DNA of 64,000 bases from Diphasiastrum complanatum (Eukaryota; Streptophyta; Lycopodiopsida; Lycopodiales; Lycopodiaceae), in the NCBI GenBank assembly GCA_029204225.1, contig CM055110.1, positions 35,613,239 through 35,677,238 on the forward strand, in the 5' to 3' direction. Of the stretch, positions 37,081 to 50,200 are shown in pieces. Below the pieces are notes generated by a model, which had not been told where the DNA came from, did not search any database, and saw nothing but the letters and a program-made list of their open reading frames with translations. Both the position numbers and the translations under genes were made by a program. Each line of letters opens with the position of its first letter. The first letter of the stretch is position 1.

Positions 37081-37270
37081 TGATCTTCTTATCCCATGAC
37101 CTTATCCTACATGTAAAGAATTGTTTATGTTCTTGAAGATGACTAAATCTTGCAAAGCTTGCCTGTCTTGATGATCTTATCCCATGACCTTATCCTACAT
37201 GTAAAGGATTTGCCACGAAGAATTGTTTATGTTCTTGAAGATGACTAAATCTTGCAAAGCTTGCCTGTCC
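37081..37270. repeat. Tandem duplication of about 90-100 bp
   Basis: The block starting TGATCTT...ATCCCATGACC and ending AAAGCTTGCCTGTC is present at about 37,081-37,168 and 37,171-37,269. The second copy has an extra ~12 bp (GATTTGCCACGA). It lies beyond the 3' end of the kinase gene. Confidence 0.75.
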
Positions 37271-38107
37271 TCAAGAAATTATGAGTTTGTTGGAGTATGT
37301 GAATACAGAGTTGCCCATAAGACATTGAACCTCACAATATGAATTGTTACATAAGAATTTGTTAGCAACACATTTCCAATCCTTTTTGCAACTGCAGCAT
37401 GCATAGAACGGTATCTCTAGATCCAGACAGAAAGGGAAGAAGAAAAAGAAACAACATTTGTAGACAGCATACCATAAAAAACACACACAAACACATTCCA
37501 AACCAGATGCAACCAAACCCAGTTCCATTTATATCATAATTTCTCCATACGAGCTTTGATAGATATGAAACCATCTTCATATATTTTAGTATGACAGACA
37601 GACAGAAAAAAAGAATTATGCTCAAATCGATGTATCGATGGATCTGCCCCGTGCTACTACTTCTGATACCCCATATTCAACAGGGGCTCCGTTATTCAAG
37701 ACAATGACTGGCAGAAGCGCAATTCGCTTTTTTTTTTTCGTGTTGTATGTATATCTGAAAGACTAAACTGTTCTTGATTGAGCTGCTGCAAGGAAACAAA
37801 ATGCCGAATGGTACAATGGTGTTCCAAGGAACGCAACAGTACCAATATAAGCTTGTTACTAGAACGCTTTTTTTAATGCCTGGAAGTCGTGCGTACTGGG
37901 GCGAGCTAGTAGCCTTGTCAACTTGTGCTATGATTAATTCTACATAAATCATTTGGATTTTCCAAGTTTTAGTACACGCGGTAAGTTGAACTGTTGAAGA
38001 GCACATGAGCCATCAAATGAGCTTCGCTTTGCTTCTTCAAATTGATTAGTTGCAAAGCTTTTCTCACCAACTATTAGAGGTGGGCTCCAGGAAACTTTAG
38101 AACAACT

Positions 38108-38272
38108 CTATCGACCGTGAGATATGCCACTGAATACTTGACTGTCACCTGCCATGGCGGCTTCATACTCAACAGAAGATTGCAATATCTTAGACAGACT
38201 AAAGACTATGCTTTTCATATCTGGTCGCGACATGGCCTTTTCTTCTACACAACTTCTGGCAATTACGGCCAT
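38108..38272 (-). CDS. LYK3-like: Kinase last exon: subdomain XI and C-terminus
   Basis: Acceptor TCTGCTACAG, then [20 protein letters not shown] through SISHGR-type end (SGISHGR) and TAG at 38,110-38,108. The upstream intron is about 14.3 kb. The 3' flank 37,271-38,107 has no gene and presumably holds the 3' UTR. Confidence 0.9.
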   Translation of the reverse strand: MAVIARSCVEEKAMSRPDMKSIVFSLSKILQSSVEYEAAMAGDSQVFSGISHGR

Positions 38273-41200
38273 CTGTAGCAGAGAAAAAAGAATTAGGTAC
38301 GAGAATAAGGGAAATATACACACGTACAAAGAGCGCTTAGGTTCCTGCTTCGGTCCAAATTACATGAATCCCAAGAACATTAGCAACGTCGGTCTGAAAG
38401 GATTGTCTTCATCTAGCATCCTCTTACCTCTGCAAGAAAAATATACCAGAACAGTCTCTCCAGAAGCCTTCACTACTTGGTTCGGGTCATTTTGAAAGGC
38501 TTATCAACAGTAGTTCCACTTTATGTATGTAAAGTTGACTATAAATTTGACTACCCAGTTAGTGCAAAAAGTGCAGCAAATAAGTTCTAGGCCTCATTCT
38601 CTAGAATAATATGATTTGCAATACCAGAAAAATTTCTAAATAATCTCGAAGGGCATGAAGATCATGCAAAGTTTCTAGTTATAGAACATCATGGTTTAGC
38701 AAGAAGATACATGTTTTTGGACAGGACCTTTCCACAAAGGAATGGATTGCCATTGTAGTACAAAAAATTGAGGAAAACTTTTGGGTTTGTCCTAGTATTT
38801 GTTTAAAATTGATAAAGTATAGCCATTCACATGTAGACCTACAATTTCCCGTCACCATAATCTGACAATTGACAAACCGCAATGCTTCTTATTGTGGGCT
38901 CATGGTGCTGTTAGCACACAAGGTATTAAAGTCTGAACCACCAAAATGTATATACTCATCAGTTTGACAATAGAAAAAACAGGTATGCAGAGCAGAGCTT
39001 CAAGAAAGTAATAATTAGGATCTTTGTTTTCATGTGTGTGCTATGTTTGGGTTGTGGAAGATTCGAATCGGCACTAAGAACTTTTTCTTTTCCTAGGGGT
39101 TAACTATCTCGAACTTTTCATTTTGCCCGGTTGCACTATGGACCTAGCCTACAATTGGCTGTTCAAAGCTTCTAGGTTTCCTTAGGACTGAAATCATCAT
39201 ACATTATAGCCAAGTTTTGAAGGAAGCTGTTAGTCATAGGAAATGCACATATCATGAAGATGTATCCATTCACCATGAGTTCTCGATGTCCATTCTATTC
39301 TGGACATGTTACAACGTAACATTTCTGCTGTTTTTCATCAATGAGATTGAGTTCTTTTTCACTCACAAATAATCCTACATAGCGTCATCAAAGTATGGTG
39401 GTGTGGATCCAAGCGTCAATCAGAAATATATCCTAGAGTAAATTATTGATATAGTTTTAAACCAAAGTTGGCTATTTCCCTTAAAGCAATCAGCGTGGTA
39501 TAAAATTGCAGCCAAAGACTCGTGAAATTGAGAAATTCCAAGCTTTAGCTGGCATTCATTTCCAAGAATAGAGAATTCTCACAGGCGTGACTGGACTTTT
39601 TCCTTGAAATATTCACTTTGACTTCAATTTTGGAGCCTAAACTAGAATTCATCTATATCACTTGTAGTTTGACCAGGATCACCTGACAATTTATATGAAA
39701 AGTTCTTCTCATCTTCATTATAGGGTTATAATTTTTATTTATCTCCAAAGTTTCCATATTTCTCTCAATTATTTTCAAAATTATACAGTCATTCAAGACA
39801 CAAAGGAGCTGGAAAAAAATGGGAGCGTGAGTGGGATCTCTGAAGTAAACTTAGCTACTATACTATAAACTCCTGCAAGGTTAGGGTTTTTACTTGTCAT
39901 TTTCCGTTGGGCTATAACGTCTTAATGTTGTCATAGCTTGGTATCACATAATTTCCAGGGCAGGAAGAAGCTGGAATGGGTAGCGTGTTTGTCTGTACTT
40001 ACACAGGTTAAAGTTAACATTTCAAGCAGAAATTTGTCATGGCAGGAAATATGAGAGAGACAAGAAAAGTAAATTTTTGGTCATTAGGAGCCTTTAGAGA
40101 GGTGGCCACGTACACAGACGCTAACTTTTCATGTGCCAATTGTGATAAAGTGATTTGACGGTTTTTTAGCAGAAGAAGTGAGTTTCTATCTTGTTAAGGT
40201 TTGTCTGATTTGGCATTGATACCAAAAGGCTGAATGGTGTGCTTGTAGATGTTGTCCATAGGGAGATCCTAGAACATGACAAGCAGTAGCCCTTGTCATT
40301 TATAGCAATATTCTTCATGCTAGGTCTTATATAGCATTTTGTTGATGATTTTGCCAATTATCTTAGAAAGCTCAAAAAGATTCAAAAGAAAGCTCCCAAG
40401 CAAAACAAAGTTCCTATTGCATCAAACACGGCCAATTTTGCCCAAGACTCGAGTAAAAAGGGCTCAAAGGGCTGAAAATTGAAGAAAAAGTCAATTTTTT
40501 GATAGTTTAATGGTTTTGCTTGAAACTTAATCAATTCTCAATGAATGGTTGATTGAATTATTGTTGGAAGTAGATGGGAAAGGTCGCTACACAGCCAACA
40601 TGCTTGTGGTAATTTAATTCTCAAAGAGCAAGCTGGAATTAGTCTCAAAATAAGCCATAGCTTCTCTTTTTTATGAGCTAGGTTTTTGGAAACGAAAAAG
40701 CATGGATCTTTCTCTATGTAAGGACGTTTTTGGATCTGTAAAAGTGTGGAGATGCCTGCAAATGGCCGTGGGCAGCCGCAAAGTAATAAAGGAGGTGGAG
40801 TGAATTGAAGATTGAGGTTTTTCAAACCCTAGGAAGCTTCAACCATAGCCATTTCTCAAAGAGGAGAGAGAAGAAGAAGAGGAGCAGGTCTTGTGCATTG
40901 AGAAGGGCTAAAACATAGTGTTTTGAAGTGAATACACTTTCTACAACTAGAAAGTTTCGGTGCCCAAGCCGTTTGATTCCTTTCTTGAAGGTTCAAAGGC
41001 TATGGTAGAAGGAATGTGCACTCTTGGATTATCCTCACCATTGGATTGGAGTAAAATGCCTCAAAAAATTCCCAAAGAAATCCAATGTGCATGATGATGA
41101 TCAAGGATCCTCATCAGACAAGAAGAAGAAAGGTGAGTACTTTTATTGTTAGAAGCCTGGACATCGGGCCAAAGATTGTCGCAAGAAGAGGACTAATATC

Positions 41201-44200
41201 AAGACGGACAAGGTGAAGTAGTTGACTAACTTTGCTGAAGAAGATCTTGATAGTAACAATGGAGATCAAAGTATGGCATTTGCAATAGCATTGGCATCAC
41301 AAGATTCTGTTGATAACACACATTGGTTGGTGGATTCAGCAGCAACAAGACATATGACAAGCAACAAATCTTGGTTCAAGAAGCTAGAGCTAACCAATGT
41401 TGGAGATAGAGTTACGCAGGCAAATGGTGATGAGTGCCAAATCTATGAAATTGGTGCAATACCTATTCAATTTCCTAATGGGCAATTGAAGGTAATTGAA
41501 AATGTCTTGCATGTTCCTGGCCTACAGAAAATTCTTTTATCTGATGGTACAATGACCGGATTATAAGTTGAAAGTAGAATTTAACAATAAAAAATGCCAG
41601 ATCAAGGATGTGAAACAGGGTTTCAAGATGATTCTTGATGGCGTGGTAAGATTTGTAGTCTATATAAGTTGAATGCTATGGTTACAAAGTGCAATGCATT
41701 GGCAACAATGCCAAAATCTCAAAGTGATTTGTGGAATAGACGCCTGAATTTCAAAGGCTCGAGGCTGCTTCGCAAACTCAAGATGGTGACAGGTCTATCC
41801 AATTTGGATGACAAAGAAGAGTCCATTTGCAAAGGGTGTGTACGAGGCAAGTCACACAGGGAGAAGTTCAATAAGGAAGGGGCAACAAGGGCTACAAAAC
41901 AAGTGCTAGAATTGGTGCATTCATATTTAGAAGGTAATGTCCATTGGTGGAGCCTTTTATTTCTTGACCTTCATTCATGATTATTTTAGAAAGGCTTGGA
42001 TCTACACGATTGGGGAAAAATCTGATGCATTTGAGTGTTCCAAAAATTTCGAAGAATTGGTGGAGAGTTAATTAAGTACCAAGATTAAGGTGCTTAGATT
42101 TGATCATGGTGGTGAGTATCGATCATGTGACTCACTCAAGCTGTTCAATGTCAATTGAACGATCTCACGATCCTGTACTCGCTCGCCAACGGCAACTAGT
42201 TGATCACGAATCTCCTTTACCTTCAATAGGTGATTGGCAATGGTTGCACCATCATCCATTCGTAATGTGTGCAGCTTCGTCTTAAGAAATAGTATTTGAG
42301 ATGTGTTAGTCGTTTCAAACAATGCCTTCAGTGTATCCCATGCTTCTTTCGGTCCTTCGGAATCCGAAATGTATGGAATGATAGCATCTCTGACTGACAA
42401 ATTGATGACATTCTATGCTTTCCGTTTCCTCCTATCAAATGCCCGCTGATCTTCTTCAATCACTGGCCTTGTTTCTTCACCTGTCACGATCTCCCATAGC
42501 TCTTTTTTCATCAGAATGTTCTGCAGTTTGCATTTCCAAACTGCATAGTTGTCGGCTCCTTCCAATTTGCTTGACTCATTGAGGACACTCTCGCTTAGAG
42601 TTGCCATAACTGCACTTAGATGAGTCCAGATCGCAAAAATGACTGCAAAAATGGAAAATTTGCTACGAAATTGACAAATGACGTCTCAAACCACTTTCCA
42701 ATCCGAGCTCTAGATTGAAAGTTATGCCAAATTGGAGATTTTGGCCTTAAAATGGCTCACAACTGCCCTTAAGCCTGAAAAATGGCAATTATTGCCAAAC
42801 TGCCATTTTTGGAAATTTCCTTCGTCGTCGCGCACAGATCTTCGATTTCAGAAATTTTTATATCAGCGTGTAGCCCTTTGTACCAGCATAGCTCTTGTCT
42901 AATCAGATCCCAAAAACAGTCTCTCCAGCTAGGTCAAAACATCACTCTATTTTCCTGCAAAAAACCACAATGGACAGAGTTCTTAAGAAGAATGGGCCAG
43001 TCCCAAAGACTAGGGGCACTTGTGGGACCCTTCAATCTGAAATGAAATTTCAAGTGTATATTCTTCAGTAAAGCTCAACCGTTGATCTGGGAGATGTGGA
43101 CGGTCCAGATTAGCTCTGACTTCTCTTGGTACACATGGTAGTATGCGGTTGGTGCGCGCTACTTCAGGCTGGTCCTCCGCGTTTCGGGCCTGTCCTGCAC
43201 CGTTTTGGGCTAGTCTCTAGGCGTTTCGAGTCGTTTGGAGACATTTCGGAGACATTCAATGGCGTTTCGGACCCGGAAACCGGCGTTTTGGGCCCTTTTC
43301 CAGCATTTCGGACCGTACCAAAGAGTTCTGGTGAGCAGTACACAGACATGGAAAGAGCAAAAAGCCTGTTTCTCAGCAAAAATCACCATTTCTAAGCCAA
43401 ATCTTCACCAAAAAATACGAGTTTGAGTGCAAATCCACACTGAATGAACTAGGAACAATTGCAAACAGCTAGTAGCAGTTTTGACAGCACAAAATGTTCC
43501 CCACAATTTGATTGAGATCTCCCCACTCACAGTATTGTAAAAATCTCCCCACTCAACAGATTTTCAATCTGTCTGATGCTAGGCTGGCTTTCTGATGCCT
43601 CCAGGACCGTGTCTTCGTTCCCCACTATGATTCTGAGCTCCAAAACCTACAAAAGGAAGAATTTCTTCCAACTTTTGCCTCTCCAAGCTTTCACCTCCTA
43701 TAAAGGACTTTCTCACCTCAGTACGGAGCCAGTGACAAGCCGAACCCAATAGTCAGGCACTCAGGATCAGAGGAGCTCTGATACCATGTCAAGAATCTGA
43801 TGAGCACTATCAATCAATCACCATAAGCAATCACCAAGAGGAAGAGGAAGAACACACCATCACACTATAGCACTAACTTAAAGAGAGTACAATAAACCCT
43901 GAATATAGAGAGAGACAAAACTAGTCGTTGATTATAGACTAGCCTACAGCTGGTAACAGTTGTCAACAGTAAATCATAACCAGTAACATGTTTATCATTG
44001 GTTTCTAACAAGCATACCTTATCTCGTATCATAGAACCAATAGGAGAATGGGGATGATCCTCAATTCCATTCATACATGTAACCCCTACCACAAGTGGAA
44101 CATCAAGAGTACCAACTAGAACCTTTGTCTCAACCGGAGTCTCTATAGCATCTAGATTATATACAAGAAGCTCATCTCCAATGTCAGACTCCAAATCTGA

Positions 44201-47200
44201 AACTTCACTTAATTCCTAGCTTATCCCGTGCGCAACAATCAGCAATGTCGATCCCTGTCGATTTCCCTGCATGTACAAACATCAAAGCACACGAAACATG
44301 GTGGAGCTGGCTACCTTGTCTCCTCCCAACCTTTGTTGCATAGATTATGATGAGGAATGCCTCTCTCTAGGCTCACTTCTGCACAATCCTCAAGCACCCC
44401 TTAACCCTGACCTTTCCTAACATCGACACATGGCCAACTCCATGCACAGTCGACACTTGCCACTTCGCAGTACTCTGACACATAGGCAAGTGAGTAGGTT
44501 GACATGTGTCACTCATACACTGGACCAAGTGTCCCAGTGAGCATGTGAAACGTGTCATGTTTGACCGGTCAACCCTGACATGTGTCACTCATTCACTGTG
44601 GACCAAGTGTCCCAATGAGCATATGACACGTGTCCTATTGACTAGTCAAGTCTCCTACTTTTTAGGAGGTCAGTCCAGCCACTCCTAATAAATGACCCAG
44701 TACCCCATGCCAAAGCTAAGCACGACTATTTGAGGTCCAATGCCAACTAATTATAGTTTATTGACAATTTACTTACAAAGGTCACCACAGGCCAGTGACT
44801 TAGCCATTTCATTAATTACAATAAGTACAAAACGTACACGTGTCTCTGAAAACTATAAATAACCGGGACGGTTACCTGCTACAACGAAAATATCATGTGT
44901 AATTATCTAGTTGAAACTTGATACATAGCATGATAAGTCTACCACAAAGAAGGGTAAGCATCTTTTCTAAATGTCTCCCATCAAGACTTAGCTCTACCTC
45001 AAAAGAAGGAAACAACAAATGTGATTCTAAAAGCATTACTTTTTGTATTGCTCAATTTAGCAAAGTATGATTTTTTTTGCAAGAAATTGATGACAAGGAT
45101 CTGTATTCAAAGCAACTTCACCTTCTAAACTATATCAAGAGGTATTTAGCAAAATCAATTGCTCGGGACTAGATAGTGACTTCATGCAACTTTCCTTGGA
45201 GGAACAAGGGAAGCTCTCATACGATTTCTATTATAGGATTTTAGAAGTTAGAACACAGGAGTCCCAACTAAGTTGGCGTAAGATTATCAATGATGATGGA
45301 ATACTACCAATTTAAGACTAAAGTCCCAAGTTAGTCAAACGCAAAATGAAAATAATAGTAATGATGAGGCTATATGGGAAAAAAAGTTTACCTTATTAAA
45401 ATACATCAATAGGGAAACTCAAAAGACTATTTAGCAAAGGATTTTTTTACAAAGGGTCCCCATGAAAAAAATCAATTTTAATCTTCAAAACAAATGATGC
45501 AAGTCCATTTTTTTGGGAGGGAGGAGGAGAAATTAAGTTTTATCAATTTCCACCTAGAAACTTGAAATTATATCCCTAATAAATTTATATTGGTGACTAA
45601 ATGGAAAATTTAAGATCCAAACATATATTATTAGGGGATAAGCTGCAAATATATGCTACCCCTATTATTGGTACGCCTTCATACTACAATACTTTTTGTT
45701 ATATGGAAAGTAAGACATAGTGTAATAGATCCTAACACCACAGTAGGGCAAGCACTAACTGATCCACCCAACCTTGCCTACTCCCTGATATAGAGTAAGC
45801 CCCTCCTAGCCCAGTGTGAGGACTGGTAGCATGCTACTGCCAAGTGTCGGCCACGTGGCACTGACATGGCCGACTGCACGTCGGGTCCCAACTGGGGGCC
45901 CTATCCTGCTAACAAGGTCCCTAGGCTGTGTTAGGCCCGCCATGGCTATGGACCGTGCTGGGGCACACTACTCACACTGTCTTGCCCTGTTGGTCATGTA
46001 CACTGGACACGACCCTGACTGTGGTATCTGACCTATCTGTGTTCTCTAGGGTTCGGCACTGGTTACGAGCTCGTAACACTCCCTCCCCCTTAAGAACCGT
46101 CTTGGTCCTCTAAGACAAAGTCTGAAAAAATCTTGCGAAGGACCTGCCTCTTTCTCAAGTGGCATTCTCAACAGGCTGATCATTCCACTTAACAAGATAT
46201 TCTCGGTATAAAGTATGACGAGTATGCGTCTCTCTACTATCAAGAATCTCCTCTGGTTCATGTGGAGGTTGCTGAGGATCCAATGGGAGAACTAGAACAC
46301 TGTCCCCTACCAGATTGTCTGATCTGGTTAAGGCTTTTCGTAACTGACTTACATGAAAGATTGGAAAAACCTTACTGTTGTGTGGGAGTTCTAGTTCATA
46401 GGTGACCTCGCCTAGTCTCCTACTAATGGTAAAGGGACCACAATACCTTGGAGACAACTTAGCACACACTCCTGATTTGAGGGTTTTAGAGTCAACTGGG
46501 ACTCTTAAGTAGACTTTCTCACCAGTGGAGAGCTACACATCCCGTCTGTGTGGATTTGCATAATACCTGGCTCGATCCTGGGACTGCCTAATGCTACGCT
46601 TAGCATGTTCTATCATCTGGTTTAGGTCCTCTAAAAAGTTTCTGGCTGCTTCAGCTTTTTCTTGTTTAAACCCTACAGCTGTGGGTGAGCGTGGCTGACA
46701 ACCGTACATCAGCATAAATGGGCTGTATCCCGTGGCTGAATGTTTGGTACTGTTATAAGCAAACTCTAATGTCGAGAGATACTCGTCCCAATTAGTCTGC
46801 TTCTTGCTGACGTATGCCCGAAGCATATCCTCCAGCACTTGATTTACCCTTTCTGTTTGACCGTCCGTCTGTGGATGGTCAGTGGTACTCATATTAAGTT
46901 TAGTATGGAGATGATGGAATACTGCCCTCCAAAAATTTCCAGTAAACTTACTGTCCTGGTCGCTGACTATGCCGGAAGGTAGACCATACAATTTAAATAG
47001 CCCGTCTACAAACAACCTCGCTAACTCTGGAGCTCTAACGGTTGTTTTGGTCGGAATGAAATGAGCCATTTTGGTCAGACGGTCAACTGTGACCCATATA
47101 GCGTCATTACCCTTTTGGGTTTTAGGCAGGCCTACTATAAAATCCATGGAGATACTCTCCCATTTACCAGCTGGTATTTCTAAGGGATGCAACAACCCTA

Positions 47201-50200
47201 CTGCCTTTAAACGCTCTGCTTTATTTACTTGACATTTCTGGCAACTGGTTACATACTGGTGGACGTCCTTTTTCATACTGGGCCAGAAAAATTGCCTACG
47301 AAGAAGCTCATAGGTCTTCTGTATGCCTGGGTGTCCCGCACTAGGATTGTCATGACATTCATATAGGACCTGCTGCCTATAACCCTCTGAATTGGGGACA
47401 CATACTCTATCTCTATAGAGCAAGTACTCATCCTGTTTGAATCCTTGAGTCAACTGACCCTCAACCACTGGGGTTTGCTTGGGTAATACAGGCTCAGAAT
47501 CCTCAATGTCATCTGACGACGTATACTCGGACTCATCATCATCCTCAACGGAAGCTGCCGTATTCTTGGATGAACTGGCACTAGCCCCAGGAACTGGTTC
47601 TGGAGTCTGTAACTGTCTGCTCTGGACTGAGTTCCAGATAGTAGAGAAGAATGCATCATGCTGGCATTTCCCTCTCAAGGACTCGAGTAACTCATTACGA
47701 ATCTAAGTAAAACTCAGCTCGTTTATCATAGGCATTCTGCTAAGGGCATCTGCTACTGTATTGAATTTTCCACGTCTATATCTGATAGACATGTCAAACT
47801 CTTGCATCAACTTTGCCCAACGAGCTTTCCGACCTCTAAGCTCAGGTTGATTGCAAAGGTATCTGAGACTCTCATGGTCTGTCAGGACCTCAAAGTTGGC
47901 ACCATACAAATAATGCCTCCAAGTCTTAAGGGCATGGACTATAGAAAAGAGTTCCTTTTCATAGGCACTATACCTAGTCTGAGCTGGCTCGAGTTTTTAC
48001 TCTCGAACGCAACTGGTCGTCCACCCTGAGTTAGCACAGCACCTACTGCAAAGTCGCTAGCATCTGTTTCGACCACAAATGGCTGATTGGGGTCGACGAC
48101 TTTTAAAACTGGTGCTGTAGCTAAGGCTGTTTTGAGAGCATCAAAGCTCTCCTGCTGTGCGGACTCCCAAATGAACTCCTTTCCCTTCCCCTTAAGGAGA
48201 TTTGTCATAGGAACTGCTATCTAAGCATATTCCTTGACAAATCGTCTGTAATATCCCACCAAACCAAGAAAGATCTGAAGTTCCAAAATATTCTGAGGTC
48301 TCAGCCAACTGAGTATGGCTTTAACCTTATTTGGGTCCATCTTAATCCCATCTGAAGAGATAATGTGACCCACTGCTACTTCTTCAACGAAGAATTCACA
48401 CTTGGATTGTTTAGCATAGAGCTTATGCTTTCTGAGCAGTCGAAACACCTTTCTGAGGTGTTTTAGATGCTCCTTCCTCGTTTTGCTGTAGACGAGGATG
48501 TCATCTAAAAATACGACTACAAACTTACCCAAGTATGGTCTGAGGACACTGTTCATCAAGGTCATAAAGGTAGCTGGAGCATTTGTGAGCCCAAATGGCA
48601 TCACCTTAAACTCATAATGACCGTGACGAGTCCTAAAAGCTGTTTTCGAGACATCTTCCGATTTTATACGGACTTGATGATATCCCGATCTGAGGTCTAT
48701 TTTGCTGAAAAACTTAGCCCCGTCGAGTTGGTCAAACAACTCATCTGCCCGAGGCATAGGGTATTTATTCTTAATTGTGACTTTATTGAGGTCTCTATAA
48801 TCTACGCAAAGACGCATAGATCCCTCTTTCTTTTTCACCAATAGGACTGGTGAGGCCCATGGTGAGCTACTGGTCTGAATTTGGCCTTTCCCAAGATAAT
48901 CTGTTAACTGCCTAGTTATTTCTTCATCCTCTGTTCGGCTGACCCGATACGGAGGTTTAGAAACAGGTGTTGTACCTGGTACTAGGTTTATTACATGATC
49001 TACCTCTCTGCTAGGTGGTAAACCATGTGGCAAATCTTCAGGAAAAACATCTTTAAATTTAGACAATAAAGTTTCTAATTTACTGATTTTCTGCTGAATA
49101 GAACTGGAAATAGAAACTTCAGGAATAAACTGAAAGTCACATAAGAATACTTGATGGTCTTCGTCTCCGATTAGCTGACAGAGCTCTGAACTGCAGACCA
49201 TAGGGCTGTTGGGAACATCATGCTCCCCATGCAACTGGATCTCTCGGCCTTTATGCTGAAAGCTGAGGGTGTTCTCCTGATAGTTTCTGTGGAGGGAAGG
49301 TCCTAAACTGTAGAGCCAATCTCTCCCGAGAACAATATTTGTTCGATCCAGGTGCATTATCTGAAAGTTTATTTCATCTTGGTACCCCTGAATACCAAGA
49401 TTTAACTTACTTACCATAGTTTCCCATATTTTTTTATCTTCACCCTTAGCTAATGAAACTATGTACCTATGCTGACTAGGTACTTCTGGTAGTTTAAGCT
49501 TTTTAACCAGGGTGTAGTTGATGAAATTATGGGTTGCCCCATCATCAACCATGACTCTTACTGACTGGTTACCAACTTTCCCATGCATACGTACTAGGTC
49601 ATGCGGCCCAAAGCTGAAGGGTCTTGCTAGCATTGCAGAGGTCAGCTGGCAACAGTGTTCATGATCTTCATGATACACTTTGATCTCGGAAGCTGCCGAG
49701 TCACTGGGGAAACATACAATCTGAACAAGATGAACTTGTTTTTTATCTTTCTTATCTTTTTTAGTGAAAGGCCCCTTGGGACACTGTCTGACTGTGTGTC
49801 CCTTGCCCATACACACAAAGCACAAACGTTCTTGTTTGGCTTTCTCAAAATCATCTGGTTTTAAGGGCTGTATGAGTGAAGGGCGTTTCTGAGGAGCTTC
49901 ACTTTTAAATTTATCTTCTTTCTTTCTTTTAAAAATTTCTTTTTAAATTGAAAGTCTTTCTGAGGAGGCTGCTCAGAAAGTGGTTGTTGTTTCGCCCTCT
50001 TCCTACCCACTGAATCATCATAGATTTGAGCATATCTGAGAGCTTGCTCAAGGGTAGTAGGCGAGTTGTCTGGACCTCTACTTTATATTCATCTTTGAGG
50101 CCACAGACGAATCCCCTAATTTTCTGGTAGTCATCCATATTTTTAATCTTTAAAATTGCTTCTCGATACTGCGAGATATATTGGATGAGGGACTTGTCCA

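Noticed and set aside
38154-38495. 113-residue plus-strand ORF over the last kinase exon
   Set aside because: Antisense shadow of the LysM kinase exon.
43865-44194. 109-residue minus-strand ORF
   Set aside because: Probably within the Cop3 LTR region; no recognisable domain.
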